Shown here one piece after another: positions 41,421 to 49,662 of a DNA stretch of 64,000 nucleotides (its first letter is position 1; the number at the start of each line of letters is the position of its first letter). Under the pieces are notes generated by a model. That model did no database searches and was not told the DNA's origin. It saw only the letters and a list, made by a program, of their open reading frames with translations. The stretch is from Pseudomonadota bacterium. GTDB lineage: Bacteria; Pseudomonadota; Alphaproteobacteria; Rhizobiales; Aestuariivirgaceae. Both the position numbers and the translations under genes were made by a program. The stretch spans positions 1-64,000 of the forward strand of contig CAUJIO010000020.1 of NCBI GenBank assembly GCA_963205315.1, given 5' to 3'.

Positions 41421-41786
41421 ATGCGCGCATTCGGATGGAAGGCCTTGGCCGTTCTGAGCCTCTCGGTTGCAGGGCCCGCCATGGCCAGCGGCCTCGATTT
41501 CAAACTTGGAAACGCCACCGGCTATGATATCGCCTCAGTGCAGATGAGTCCGGCAGGCAGTGACCAGTGGGGCGAGGTCAACATGGGCGAAGACGCGCTC
41601 GACGACGGCACGGCCGTCGAGATCTCCTTCACCGGCGATCCCGACAGCTGCAAGTGGGACCTGAAGGTCGATTGGGCCGAGGACTATCCCGCAACCGTCT
41701 GGCAGAGCGTCAACCTCTGCAATGTTTCCGAAATCACGCTCCACTACGACCGCGACACTGACGAAACCACGGCCGAACTGAAATAG
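41421..41786 (+). CDS. Secreted protein of unknown function
   Basis: From the ATG at 41421 the protein is 121 residues, with a signal peptide ending AMASG. The mature part is small, acidic and beta-rich, with two cysteines (DSCKWDLKV and NLCNVS) that could pair. A conserved alphaproteobacterial family with the pattern NATGYDIASVQMSP, DSCKWDLKV, ITLHYDRDTDET is familiar to me, but no function is known. An in-frame start at 41403 is less good. Confidence 0.72.
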   Translation: MRAFGWKALAVLSLSVAGPAMASGLDFKLGNATGYDIASVQMSPAGSDQWGEVNMGEDALDDGTAVEISFTGDPDSCKWDLKVDWAEDYPATVWQSVNLCNVSEITLHYDRDTDETTAELK

Positions 41787-41939
41787 CACAGTGCCTTCGA
41801 CGCGGCCTGACGCGATCTCCGCTCAAGCAAACGAAGTGACAGGATAAGAGGTGAAGCGCCCGCAGGCGCCGGCGCTTCCCCTCCTCGGGCAATCCTGCTA
41901 TCTCCCGCGCCCACACCAGATTTCCAGGGAAGTGCCACC

Positions 41940-42737
41940 GTGTCGTCACCCGTTCTCACCGTTATGACCGCCGCTGTCCGCAAGGCAGCGCGCGCCGTTC
42001 AGCGCGATTATGGCGAACTCGCCAATCTTCAGGTTTCCCTGAAGGCGCCGGGCGACTATGTCACCGCCGCCGACAAGCGGTGCGACAAGATCCTGCGCGA
42101 AGAACTGGCGAAAGTGCGCCCGGGTTACGCGTTCCTCACCGAAGAAACAGGAACGGTGGCGGGGACCGATCCCGATCACCGCTTCATCATCGATCCCATC
42201 GACGGCACGATGAACTTCATGCATTCGGTGCCGTTCTTTGCGATCACCATTGCCCTCGAGCGCAAGGGGGAACTCGTCGCCGCCATCACCTATAATCCGG
42301 TGTCGGACGAAATGTTCATGGCCGAGAAGGGCGGCGGCGCTTTCCTCAACAACCGGCGCCTGCGCGTCGCCCAGCGCCGCGATATCCACGACACGCTGCT
42401 GAGCTATGAGATTCCGCATCGTGGTGGCAAGGAACATGCTCTGTCGCGCGCCGAAATCTCGGTCTTCCAGGGCAAGGTCGTCGGCATTCGCGGGCCGGGC
42501 TCGGCAGCACTCTCGCTTGGCTATGTTGCCGCCGGCCGCTTCGACGCCATGATCTGCCGGAACCTCAACAAGTGGGACATCGCCGCCGGCATTCTGCTGG
42601 TCAAGGAAGCCGGAGGCTTCGTCAGCGATCCCGACGGCGAACGCGATCCGATGGAAACCGGCAACATCCTCGCCACCAACGCCGACCTGCTGCCGCAATA
42701 TCGCGATGCGCTGAAACAGGCCCGCGCCGCCGGCTGA
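41940..42737 (+). CDS. Inositol monophosphatase-family phosphatase
   Basis: A 265-residue Mg2+-dependent phosphatase with the family motifs FLTEETG (Glu ligand), FIIDPIDGTMNFMH (central D-P-I-D-G-T) and NKWDIAAGILLVKEAGG. It may hydrolyse inositol-1-phosphate or related phosphoesters, or act as SuhB. GTG is used as start, with AGGGAAG upstream. It is followed 42 bp later by an amidase gene, also starting with GTG in the same GCCACCGTG context. Confidence 0.92.
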   Translation: MSSPVLTVMTAAVRKAARAVQRDYGELANLQVSLKAPGDYVTAADKRCDKILREELAKVRPGYAFLTEETGTVAGTDPDHRFIIDPIDGTMNFMHSVPFFAITIALERKGELVAAITYNPVSDEMFMAEKGGGAFLNNRRLRVAQRRDIHDTLLSYEIPHRGGKEHALSRAEISVFQGKVVGIRGPGSAALSLGYVAAGRFDAMICRNLNKWDIAAGILLVKEAGGFVSDPDGERDPMETGNILATNADLLPQYRDALKQARAAG

Positions 42738-42779
42738 AACCGGTCTTCGACTTCACGACATCTGACGGAGTACGCCACC

Positions 42780-44183
42780 GTGAGCGATCTCAACTGGAAA
42801 TCCGCAGCCAAGCTGATCAAGGGTTACGCCAAGAAGAAGTTCTCGCCGGTTGATGTTGCAAAGGCCTGCTTTGCGCAGATCGAGAAGCACGAACCGGCAC
42901 TCAACGCCATGGTCGAAGTCCGGAAGGCCGAGGCGCTCGAAGCCGCAAGATCAAGCGAGAAGCGCTGGCTGAAGGGCGAGCCGCAAGGCCCGGTCGATGG
43001 CGTACCGGCCCTCGTCAAGGATTTGCTGCTGGTGCGCGGCTGGCCCACCTTGCGTGGCTCGAAGACCGTCAGTCCAGATCAGGCCTGGGATCAGGATGCG
43101 CCGAGTGTCGCCCGCCTGCGCGAATGCGGCGCAGTGTTCTTGGGATCCACGACCACCCCGGAATTCGGCTGGAAGGGCGTCACCGATTCACCTCTCACCG
43201 GCATCACCCGCAATCCGTGGGATGTGAGCAAGACGCCGGGCGGTTCGTCGGGCGGATCCTCCGCGGCCGCCTCTGCCGGTTACGCTCCGTTGACGCTTGG
43301 CACCGATGGCGGCGGCTCGATCCGCATTCCGGCCGGCTTCACCGGCATCTTTGGCTTGAAGCCGTCCTTTGGCCGCGTGCCGGCCTATCCGCTGTCGCCG
43401 TTTGGCACTGTCGCGCATGTCGGCCCGATGACGCGGACGGTGGAAGACGCGGCCCTGATGCTGAACGTCATCAGCCAGCCCGACGCCCGCGACTGGCATT
43501 CCCTGCCCTACGATGGCAGCGATTATACTGCGAAGATGAAGAAGGGCATCAAGGGCCTGCGCATTGCCTACAGCCCGGCGCTCGGTTACGTCGATGTCGA
43601 TCCGGAAATCGCCGGTCTTGTCGATGACGCCGTGCGCGTGCTGGAACGCCTCGGCGCCACTGTCGAACGTGTTGATCCCGGCTTCGAGGATCCGGCCCAG
43701 ATCTTCAGGATCCTGTGGTGGTCTGGCGCCCGCGCCGCGCTCGGCCATCTGCCGGCGGAAAAGAAGAAGCTTCTCGATCCCGCGCTGGCCGACGTCGTCG
43801 AGCAATCCATGTCGATTTCTCTCGATGACTATGCCGATGCGGTGAAGCAACGCGGATTGCTCGGCTCGCAAATGCGGCAGTTCATGGAAAACTACGACCT
43901 GCTGGTCACGCCGACGCTGCCCATTCCTGCTTTCGACGCCGGATTGCTCTCGCCTGCCGCTGTCGACCAAACCGGCAAATGGGTGAACTGGACACCCTTC
44001 AGCTACCCCTTCAACCTCACGCAGCAGCCTGCAGCCAGCGTACCATGCGGCTTCACCAAGGCGGGCCTGCCCGCAGGCCTGCATCTGATCGGCCGCATGT
44101 TCGATGATCGCATGGTCCTGAGAGCATCACATGCCTATCAGGATGCCACTACCTGGCACACGCAGCGCCCACCCGGATTCTGA
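42780..44183 (+). CDS. Amidase signature family protein
   Basis: A 467-residue amidase. The Ser-cisSer-Lys triad is visible: Lys80 (PALVKDLLL), Ser near 156 (KTPGGSSGGSSAAASAG) and Ser180 (TDGGGSIRIPAG). It hydrolyses an amide, or could be a GatA-like paralogue, but lacks GatB/C neighbours, so a stand-alone amidase is more likely. Start is GTG with GGAG about 11 nt upstream. Confidence 0.92.
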   Translation: MSDLNWKSAAKLIKGYAKKKFSPVDVAKACFAQIEKHEPALNAMVEVRKAEALEAARSSEKRWLKGEPQGPVDGVPALVKDLLLVRGWPTLRGSKTVSPDQAWDQDAPSVARLRECGAVFLGSTTTPEFGWKGVTDSPLTGITRNPWDVSKTPGGSSGGSSAAASAGYAPLTLGTDGGGSIRIPAGFTGIFGLKPSFGRVPAYPLSPFGTVAHVGPMTRTVEDAALMLNVISQPDARDWHSLPYDGSDYTAKMKKGIKGLRIAYSPALGYVDVDPEIAGLVDDAVRVLERLGATVERVDPGFEDPAQIFRILWWSGARAALGHLPAEKKKLLDPALADVVEQSMSISLDDYADAVKQRGLLGSQMRQFMENYDLLVTPTLPIPAFDAGLLSPAAVDQTGKWVNWTPFSYPFNLTQQPAASVPCGFTKAGLPAGLHLIGRMFDDRMVLRASHAYQDATTWHTQRPPGF

Positions 44184-44271
44184 TGGTTCTCCACATCGGC
44201 AGCTGCTCCAAAACGTGCTGGAGCGTCTGCCTGCGGCTGTGTCAGAAAATCCGGAAGACGGCTTAGGAGCT

Positions 44272-44448
44272 TCAGGCCGCCTGTTGGCGTTCCAGCCTGG
44301 AAATCTCGTCTTTCAGCTTGAGTTTCTTGCGCTTGAGTTCAGCGATTTCAGCATCGCTTGACGCCGGGTGATTGATGGCTTCCGCAAGCTCGAGCTCAAG
44401 AGCCTTATGCTTTGCGTAAAGTTCACCAAGGTGCGCTTGAAGACTCAT
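44272..44448 (-). CDS. DUF465 (YdcH-like) small coiled-coil protein
   Basis: A 58-residue helical protein from the ATG at 44448, preceded by GGAGGATC. It reads MSLQAHLGELYAKHKALELE followed by AIAELKRKKLKLKDE-type heptads, the DUF465 hallmark. Function is unknown; members form alpha-helical hairpins. A second, divergent DUF465-like gene starts 128 bp away. Confidence 0.85.
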   Translation of the reverse strand: MSLQAHLGELYAKHKALELELAEAINHPASSDAEIAELKRKKLKLKDEISRLERQQAA

Positions 44449-44576
44449 GCGATCCTCCCTCTGGTCTATATGACCGTTTGATGATGACATAGACTTGGGG
44501 GCTTGTCGAACCCTTGAAAAGGGCATTAGTGAAGAATTACAAAATCTTTATGTGAGACTCCGGGGGACTGCCGCCG

Positions 44577-44792
44577 ATGCCAAAGCTGGACATGCTTCAG
44601 GAGCTGCAATTGCGCACGCAACTGCAACTTCTCATTCAGCAGCATCGTGATCTCGACACGGCCATTGTGTCGCTCGAGCAAACCGGAACGAGCGATCAGT
44701 TGCAATTGCGCCGCCTGAAGAAAATGAAACTCGACATCAAGGACAAGATCCAGCAGATCGAGAATATGCTGATCCCCGACATCATTGCCTGA
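44577..44792 (+). CDS. Second DUF465-like small protein
   Basis: A 71-residue helical protein ([20 protein letters not shown], then [20 protein letters not shown]), with the same H-x-x-L-D and K-K-x-K-L-x-I-K-D-x-I pattern as the neighbouring DUF465 gene. It lies 16 bp before purE and is probably co-transcribed with purEK. Confidence 0.85.
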   Translation: MPKLDMLQELQLRTQLQLLIQQHRDLDTAIVSLEQTGTSDQLQLRRLKKMKLDIKDKIQQIENMLIPDIIA

Positions 44793-44808
44793 GGACCGAA
44801 TTTCCAAC

Positions 44809-45318
44809 GTGACCGCCGCATCATCAGCCAAGACTCCACCCGTCGCCATCATCATGGGCAGCCAATCAGACTGGGCGACCATGAGACACGCCGCCGCCAC
44901 GCTCGATGCTCTCGGCATCGCCCACGACGACCGCATCGTCTCAGCCCACCGGACGCCGCAGCGGCTGTATGACTTCGCCACCACGGCGAGGGCGGAAGGC
45001 TTCAAGGTGATCATCGCCGGCGCCGGCGGTGCCGCCCATCTGCCCGGCATGACGGCCGCCATGACCAGCCTGCCGGTGTTCGGCGTGCCGGTGGAATCGA
45101 AGGCCCTGTCGGGACAGGATTCTCTGCTGTCGATCGTCCAGATGCCAGGCGGCATCCCGGTCGGAACGCTGGCCATCGGCAAGCCCGGCGCCATCAATGC
45201 CGCACTCCTCGCCGCCAGCGTCCTGTCACTGTCGGATGAAGCTCTGGCTGCGCGACTCGACGCCTGGCGCGCCGAACAGACGGCCAGCGTCGCCACAAGC
45301 CCGAAGGACGAGTCGTGA
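44809..45318 (+). CDS. purE: N5-carboxyaminoimidazole ribonucleotide mutase
   Basis: PurE moves the carboxyl from N5-CAIR to give CAIR in purine synthesis. From the GTG at 44809 it is 169 residues. The nucleotide-binding [21 protein letters not shown] and [11 protein letters not shown] motifs are intact. Its stop overlaps the start of purK (GTGA), so they are coupled. A TTG at 44785 could also start but would overlap the upstream DUF465 gene. Confidence 0.95.
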   Translation: MTAASSAKTPPVAIIMGSQSDWATMRHAAATLDALGIAHDDRIVSAHRTPQRLYDFATTARAEGFKVIIAGAGGAAHLPGMTAAMTSLPVFGVPVESKALSGQDSLLSIVQMPGGIPVGTLAIGKPGAINAALLAASVLSLSDEALAARLDAWRAEQTASVATSPKDES

Positions 45319-46400
45319 GAACCATTCAAACGGCCCTGCCCCCCGGCTCCACCGTCGGCATCCTCGGCGGAGGTCAGCTTGCCCGCATGCTGACTCTCGC
45401 CGCCGCACCGCTCGGCATCAAGTGCCACATCTTCGCGCCCGAAGCCGACAGCCCGGCCTTTCAGGTCTCTGCCGCCCATACCCTGGCCGCTTATAGCGAT
45501 ACCGAGGCGCTGGCTGCATTTGCGGCTGCGGTGGACGTCGTCACCTATGAGTTCGAGAACGTGCCGGCGGCCACAGCGGCCTTCCTCGCAACGCGTGTCC
45601 CTGTGGCGCCCGGTGTCTTTGCTCTCGAAACCGCGCAGGACCGCGTCACCGAGAAGACATTTATAGCCAGCCTCGGCGTGCCCGTCGCGCCATTTGCTGC
45701 CGTGGATGACATCGAAAGCCTCGAAACGGCTCTGGGCACCATCGGCCGGCCCTCGATTCTCAAGACCAGGCGTTTCGGCTATGACGGCAAGGGCCAGACC
45801 CGCATCGACAGCGACACATCGGCGGCTGCCGCCTTTGCCGAAATCGGCCAGTCTCCGGCCATTCTTGAAGGCTTCGTCCGCTTCGACAAGGAAGTCTCCG
45901 TCATTGCGGCGCGCAGTTGGGACGGATCGATTGCCGTCTTCGACGTGCCGGAGAACCACCACGAGCACCACATCCTCAAGACCTCCACGGTTCCTGCCGA
46001 CATCTGCCCCAGTGTGGCCGAAGAGGCCCGGACCATTGGTGGGCGCATCATCGCAGCACTCGGCTACGTCGGCGTCATCGGCATCGAGATGTTCGTCTCG
46101 GGAGAGCAGCTGACCGTCAACGAGATTGCGCCGCGCGTCCACAATTCCGGCCATTGGACCATGGATGCCTGCTGCGTGTCGCAGTTCGAGCAGCACATCC
46201 GCGCCATCTGCCGGTGGCCGCTGGGCTCGGCTGAGCGCCACTGCGACGTGGTCATGACCAATCTGCTTGGTGACGACGCCGGGCGCTGGCAGGCACTGGC
46301 AGCTGAACCGGACGTCCGGATTCACCTCTATGGCAAGTCGGAAGCCCGCCGGGGCCGGAAAATGGGCCACTTTAACCGCCTGACCCCTCGACAGGCCTGA
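45315..46400 (+). CDS. purK: N5-carboxyaminoimidazole ribonucleotide synthase
   Basis: A 361-residue ATP-grasp ligase. N-terminal [16 protein letters not shown] binds the ribonucleotide substrate, [16 protein letters not shown] is the ATP-binding loop, and [19 protein letters not shown] is the conserved C-terminal motif. It uses ATP and bicarbonate to carboxylate AIR, the step before PurE. Confidence 0.96.
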   Translation: MRTIQTALPPGSTVGILGGGQLARMLTLAAAPLGIKCHIFAPEADSPAFQVSAAHTLAAYSDTEALAAFAAAVDVVTYEFENVPAATAAFLATRVPVAPGVFALETAQDRVTEKTFIASLGVPVAPFAAVDDIESLETALGTIGRPSILKTRRFGYDGKGQTRIDSDTSAAAAFAEIGQSPAILEGFVRFDKEVSVIAARSWDGSIAVFDVPENHHEHHILKTSTVPADICPSVAEEARTIGGRIIAALGYVGVIGIEMFVSGEQLTVNEIAPRVHNSGHWTMDACCVSQFEQHIRAICRWPLGSAERHCDVVMTNLLGDDAGRWQALAAEPDVRIHLYGKSEARRGRKMGHFNRLTPRQA

Positions 46401-46489
46401 AAACCTGTGCTAACCCGCCGCCACGTCTGAAGCCCGCTGAGGGCCTCAATACCCAAACTAAACCTTTCTTCCGATCCCAGAGGTATCAC

Positions 46490-46750
46490 TTGCAAGTTGT
46501 AGTTCGTGACAACAATGTCGATCAGGCCCTGAAGGCGCTCAAGAAAAAGATGCAGCGCGAGGGCATTTTCCGCGAGATGAAGCTGCGCGGCGCTTACGAG
46601 AAGCCATCGGAGAAGAAGGCCCGCGAGAAGGCGGAAGCCGTACGCCGCGCCCGCAAGCTGCAGCGCAAGAAGCTGCAGCGCGAAGGCCTGCTGCCAATGC
46701 CGAAGAAGGTCGAAGGCGCCCCGATGCGCGGTCCCCGCGGCCCGCAGTAA
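46490..46750 (+). CDS. rpsU: 30S ribosomal protein S21 (TTG start)
   Basis: An 86-residue basic protein. It starts with TTG at 46490 after CAGAGGTATCAC (AGAGG as ribosome-binding site); the encoded [20 protein letters not shown] is the family's N-terminus, so no earlier start is needed. The tail is Lys/Arg-rich, longer than in enterobacteria, as usual in alphaproteobacteria. S21 binds near the anti-Shine-Dalgarno end of 16S rRNA. Confidence 0.96.
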   Translation: MQVVVRDNNVDQALKALKKKMQREGIFREMKLRGAYEKPSEKKAREKAEAVRRARKLQRKKLQREGLLPMPKKVEGAPMRGPRGPQ

Positions 46751-46778
46751 GCGCTACCTCCCAACATTGCCGAATTTC

Positions 46779-46815
46779 AGGGCCGCCTCCTCCGGGAGCG
46801 CGGCCCTTGTGTTTT
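46779..46815 (+). terminator. Hairpin terminator after rpsU
   Basis: AGGGCCGC (46779-46786) pairs with GCGGCCCT (46800-46807), followed by TGTGTTTTCT. It begins 28 bp past the stop. Confidence 0.7.
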
Positions 46816-46941
46816 CTGGGACAACTCTTTTTGGCGCCCAATTATGGCAGTTGCCGTAATTGCCATAACTCAGCCACAGCTTCCCACAAATCCGTAACAC
46901 ATCCGTCCCAGAGCTGGACGACTCAGCCTCTAGTTAAACCT

Positions 46942-46972
46942 CAGATGAACGGCGCATTCAGTCTGGGTTCCA
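46942..46972 (+). promoter_or_regulatory. Upstream element shared by small exported protein genes, copy 1
   Basis: This 31-bp stretch begins CAGATGAACGGCGCATTCAG and ends GTTCCA. It matches the copy at 47891-47921 at 24 of 31 positions by eye, and TAAAC precedes both. It lies 86 bp before the start of the first paralogue; the other copy is 87 bp before the third. A promoter or regulator site is the simplest reading. Confidence 0.6.
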
Positions 46973-47027
46973 CCTGCCCCTTCTAATGTGGCCTCAACAT
47001 CGAGACACCACAGAGGGACGCTGCATC

Positions 47028-47228
47028 ATGATCCGCTACACACTCTTCGCCCTGGCAATCCTTGCCACAACGGCCACAGCGATCGCTGCAGTGCAGCCCC
47101 TCACCGCCCCTGCTCCGTCGGACCCGGCCAACGTCACCGTCGTTGCCAAAAACAGCCCCTTCCCGGTGATGGGCCCCATCGTCGTCGAGCAATGTGCTGT
47201 GGAGGATTGTTCCGACGCGACCAACTGA
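47028..47228 (+). CDS. Small exported protein with C-x4-C tail, paralogue 1
   Basis: A 66-residue protein with a signal peptide of about 21 residues (MIRYTLFALAILATTATAIA). The mature part is about 45 residues: a Pro/Ala-rich stretch, then NVTVVAKNSPFPVMGPIVVE and C-x4-C-S-D near the C-terminus (Cys56, Cys61). I know no described family. Two paralogues follow within 1 kb with the same tail. An in-frame start at 46986 would place the leader internally, so 47028 is preferred. Confidence 0.75.
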   Translation: MIRYTLFALAILATTATAIAAVQPLTAPAPSDPANVTVVAKNSPFPVMGPIVVEQCAVEDCSDATN

Positions 47229-47355
47229 ATTTGTCGGGCGGTGACGCCAGACAAGACCGGAGTGCGGGGCGAAGCGCTCTAACCAGCCCCCTCTCAGAGC
47301 TTGAAGTTTCGCACTCCGGTCACGATCTCTTCCCTATCCCCAGGCAGTACTTCCC

Positions 47356-47372
47356 CCCATCCCCTGCAAACG
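47356..47372 (+). repeat. 17-bp repeat downstream of paralogue 1
   Basis: CCCATCCCCTGCAAACG occurs here and identically at 47806-47822, after paralogue 2. Such shared 3' flanking DNA supports duplication of the gene and its flank. Confidence 0.7.
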
Positions 47373-47386
47373 CTGCCTGCACCTGA

Positions 47387-47417
47387 AGCCCCGAGCACAG
47401 TCTCGGGGCTTTTTTTC
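47387..47417 (+). terminator. Rho-independent terminator
   Basis: AGCCCCGAG (47387-47395) pairs with CTCGGGGCT (47402-47410), followed by a T-run. It ends the transcript of paralogue 1. Confidence 0.9.
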
Positions 47418-47478
47418 GGGCAACATTCCTGAAACGCCTCTCGCCGGGCGCCGAGCCGCCTGAAACAATAATTTCAGA

Positions 47479-47506
47479 GTCACACGATGGTGTGACCTGC
47501 GTTACA
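47479..47506. promoter_or_regulatory. Palindrome and CRP-like site upstream of paralogue 2
   Basis: GTCACAC-GATG-GTGTGAC (47479-47496) is a perfect 7-4-7 inverted repeat. Overlapping it, TGTGA-CCTGCG-TTACA (47491-47506) fits the CRP consensus TGTGA-N6-TCACA at 9 of 10 bases. It is about 80-105 bp before the start, a usual position for an activator. Confidence 0.45.
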
Positions 47507-47584
47507 GTCTTGTGAGCGGCATCGGCGTATTAAATCACCATATCGAGACAGCCGGGAAACACCGGCGTCTCCGGGAGACGTCAG

Positions 47585-47788
47585 ATGAAACGCTATACAC
47601 TCTTTCTGCTGATTGTTGCGGGCTCCGCCGCCAGCGCCATCGCCGCGATTGCCCCCGATCAGCGCACCGCTTTCGAATCGAACCCGCGCAACGTCACCGT
47701 CGTCGAGAAGAACCAGGCGTTCCCGCTGGTCGGGCCGCTGGTCGTCGAAGCCTGCGGTGTCGAGGATTGTTCCGACGTCCGAAGCTAG
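47585..47788 (+). CDS. Small exported protein with C-x4-C tail, paralogue 2
   Basis: A 67-residue protein, preceded by CGGGAGACGTCAG (GGGAG about 8 nt before ATG). The signal peptide (MKRYTLFLLIVAGSAASAIA) closely resembles that of paralogue 1. The mature tail NVTVVEKNQAFPLVGPLVVE then ACGVEDCSD keeps the two cysteines (57, 62). DNA near the end (GAGGATTGTTCCGACG) is identical to paralogue 1. Expected to be periplasmic or secreted; function unknown. Confidence 0.78.
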   Translation: MKRYTLFLLIVAGSAASAIAAIAPDQRTAFESNPRNVTVVEKNQAFPLVGPLVVEACGVEDCSDVRS

Positions 47789-47805
47789 CAGATCCCCAAG
47801 GGCGG

Positions 47806-47822
47806 CCCATCCCCTGCAAACG
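47806..47822 (+). repeat. 17-bp repeat downstream of paralogue 2
   Basis: Second copy of CCCATCCCCTGCAAACG; the first is at 47356-47372. Confidence 0.7.
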
Positions 47823-47840
47823 ATACCGCCCGCAACTCAA

Positions 47841-47872
47841 GGGCCCCGGTCCTCCCCCGGGGCCCGCTTTTC
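47841..47872 (+). terminator. Rho-independent terminator
   Basis: GGGCCCCGG (47841-47849) pairs with CCGGGGCCC (47857-47865), followed by GCTTTTCC. It ends the transcript of paralogue 2. Confidence 0.85.
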
Positions 47873-47890
47873 CTAACGAATTCTAAACGC

Positions 47891-47921
47891 CAGATGAATG
47901 CCGCATTCAGCACCTGTTCCA
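47891..47921 (+). promoter_or_regulatory. Upstream element shared by small exported protein genes, copy 2
   Basis: Begins CAGATGAATGCCGCATTCAG and contains TGAATGC-C-GCATTCA, a perfect palindrome. The match to 46942-46972 and the equal distance to the start (87 bp) point to common control of paralogues 1 and 3. Confidence 0.6.
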
Positions 47922-47977
47922 GCCACGAGATGCAACTTTAATCCACACTGAGCGTTCTCTTTGAAGGAGAGAGAAAA

Positions 47978-48178
47978 ATGAAGACCCTGACCACATCGCT
48001 GATCCTGAGTGTCATGTTCCTGTCGGCCGGCGCCTTCGCCGGGGCCAGCAGCCACGCTCCGGCCACCGCCGTGGCAGACCCCGCCAACATCACGGTGATC
48101 GAAAAAAATCAGGCCTGGCCGCTTCCCGGCCGCATCACCGTCGACCCCTGCAACGCCAGCCGCTGCATCGACGTGTGA
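47978..48178 (+). CDS. Small exported protein with C-x4-C tail, paralogue 3
   Basis: A 66-residue protein, with GAAGGAGAGAG before the ATG (strong ribosome-binding site). The signal peptide (residues ~1-22) differs from the other two, but the mature tail ANITVIEKNQAWPLPGRITV then DPCNASRCIDV follows the same pattern, with cysteines at 58 and 63. It is the most divergent of the three. No known family recognised. Confidence 0.75.
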   Translation: MKTLTTSLILSVMFLSAGAFAGASSHAPATAVADPANITVIEKNQAWPLPGRITVDPCNASRCIDV

Positions 48179-48379
48179 TCGTTCCAGAAACACAGCTCAA
48201 TTTCTCCATCATCTCACTGAAACGGATGACGACAGGCGCACCCGGCAAATCATAGCGTTGGACCGTCAGAGGATTCTGAACCCTCGTTTCCTCTTTCTAG
48301 CGAAATGGCGGGGAGCGCAGCCGTCTCCAACTGTTTTCCCGGCGGCGTCATCCGTCATTTCGCGTTTTTTTTGAAGGCA

Positions 48380-49510
48380 TCAGACGCCAACAGGCGGCAA
48401 CAGCCCGTTGACCAGCGCACCCAATGAAGGCTGGTCCTGAGCACCGGTCTTGGCGAAGCATCGCGCAAGATGCGTTCGCACCGTATGAACCGAAACGCCG
48501 ACAACATCGGCAATTGCAGCCGGACTTTCACCTTGCGCCACAAGCGCCGCGACCCGGGCCTCGGCTGGCGTGAGATCGAAGATTGTCCGCAAGACTTCCA
48601 GCAGGATCGGCTGCTGCTCGCCCCGCTGGGCCACGAACACGGCGGCATAGCCTTGCCCAAGGTCACCACGCAGATCCTTTCCCGCAATCGGCAACACGTA
48701 GGCGGCGGCACGTCTGCCATCTTTTCCGACAAGCGGCACACCAATTCCCGCGATGCCAACAGCGCTATCGCCTTTGATCGCCCGTTCGAGCGCCGCCTCG
48801 AGTGCCGAGATGCCCCGCCCCGAGCGCCGTTCAAACACGGCGCCACCCTGCAGCTGCAGAAGATCGCCCTTTGACAACAGTGCCGATCCCGCCTCGTTGG
48901 CGAACACCAGCTTGCGTCCCAGTCCGATAACCAGAACAGGCGCAAGCATGCTGTCAATGACGCTGCGATACAGCGCTGTTGCCAGGCGCCCTTTGTCGAC
49001 AATGTCGTTGATGGCCATGGCCCGGCGCAGATGCGGAGAAATGCGCTCCATCAGCACGCGATGTTCGGCTTCGAACAGTCCGTTGTCCTCGTGCCGCGCC
49101 GTCGAGACTAGCCCCATGATTTTGCTGCGCTTCAGATAAGGCATCATCAAACAATCACGCAGCCGCTTCGGCTGGACCCATGCGCGGTAGAATTCGGTCT
49201 GGCGGAATTCGTCCTCGCTCATGTGTTGCATCTGCGTCCAGCAATTGTCGACATCGACCTGCATCGCCAGCTCGTATTTAGGTACGATCGGCAGCAGTTT
49301 TTCCAACCGCATCAACCATTCCACGTCCCAGGGGCTGTTGTGAAAAACAAAGGTCGGCGACTGTTGCTGGTCGAGTGGCGACATGTCGGCAAACCCGGCC
49401 ATGACGAAATCAGAGCGCAAATGATCGCGGATCGCAACAAGGGTGGAAGGCCAGAGTTCTGGATTGGCGGCACAGTCATAGATTGAGCCGACGATTGTGT
49501 CGTAGTCCAT
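48380..49510 (-). CDS. LuxR-family transcriptional regulator
   Basis: From the ATG at 49510 (AGGGGAG 5 nt upstream) the protein is 376 residues. The C-terminal ~60 residues are a LuxR-type helix-turn-helix (LTPAEARVAALVAQGESPAA, then SVHTVRTHLARCFAKTGA). The long N-terminal part has no receiver domain and looks like a helical plus PAS-like sensor (about 170-290). It is divergent from the collagen-like gene across 152 bp that holds TCATTC-AAAT-GAATGA at 49587-49602, a candidate operator. It is a stand-alone regulator with unknown ligand. Confidence 0.85.
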   Translation of the reverse strand: MDYDTIVGSIYDCAANPELWPSTLVAIRDHLRSDFVMAGFADMSPLDQQQSPTFVFHNSPWDVEWLMRLEKLLPIVPKYELAMQVDVDNCWTQMQHMSEDEFRQTEFYRAWVQPKRLRDCLMMPYLKRSKIMGLVSTARHEDNGLFEAEHRVLMERISPHLRRAMAINDIVDKGRLATALYRSVIDSMLAPVLVIGLGRKLVFANEAGSALLSKGDLLQLQGGAVFERRSGRGISALEAALERAIKGDSAVGIAGIGVPLVGKDGRRAAAYVLPIAGKDLRGDLGQGYAAVFVAQRGEQQPILLEVLRTIFDLTPAEARVAALVAQGESPAAIADVVGVSVHTVRTHLARCFAKTGAQDQPSLGALVNGLLPPVGV

Positions 49511-49662
49511 GTTCGCTCCCCTAAGCACTTATGAAACAAGTTTTTTCTGCATTCTCCATATTGGTCAAGAAGGATATTTTTTGCGTCTCATTCAAATGAA
49601 TGATGACATTGAAACCGGACGTTGCCTAGCGTTGTGGTGTTGGATTGTGAGGATTCCGTCCC

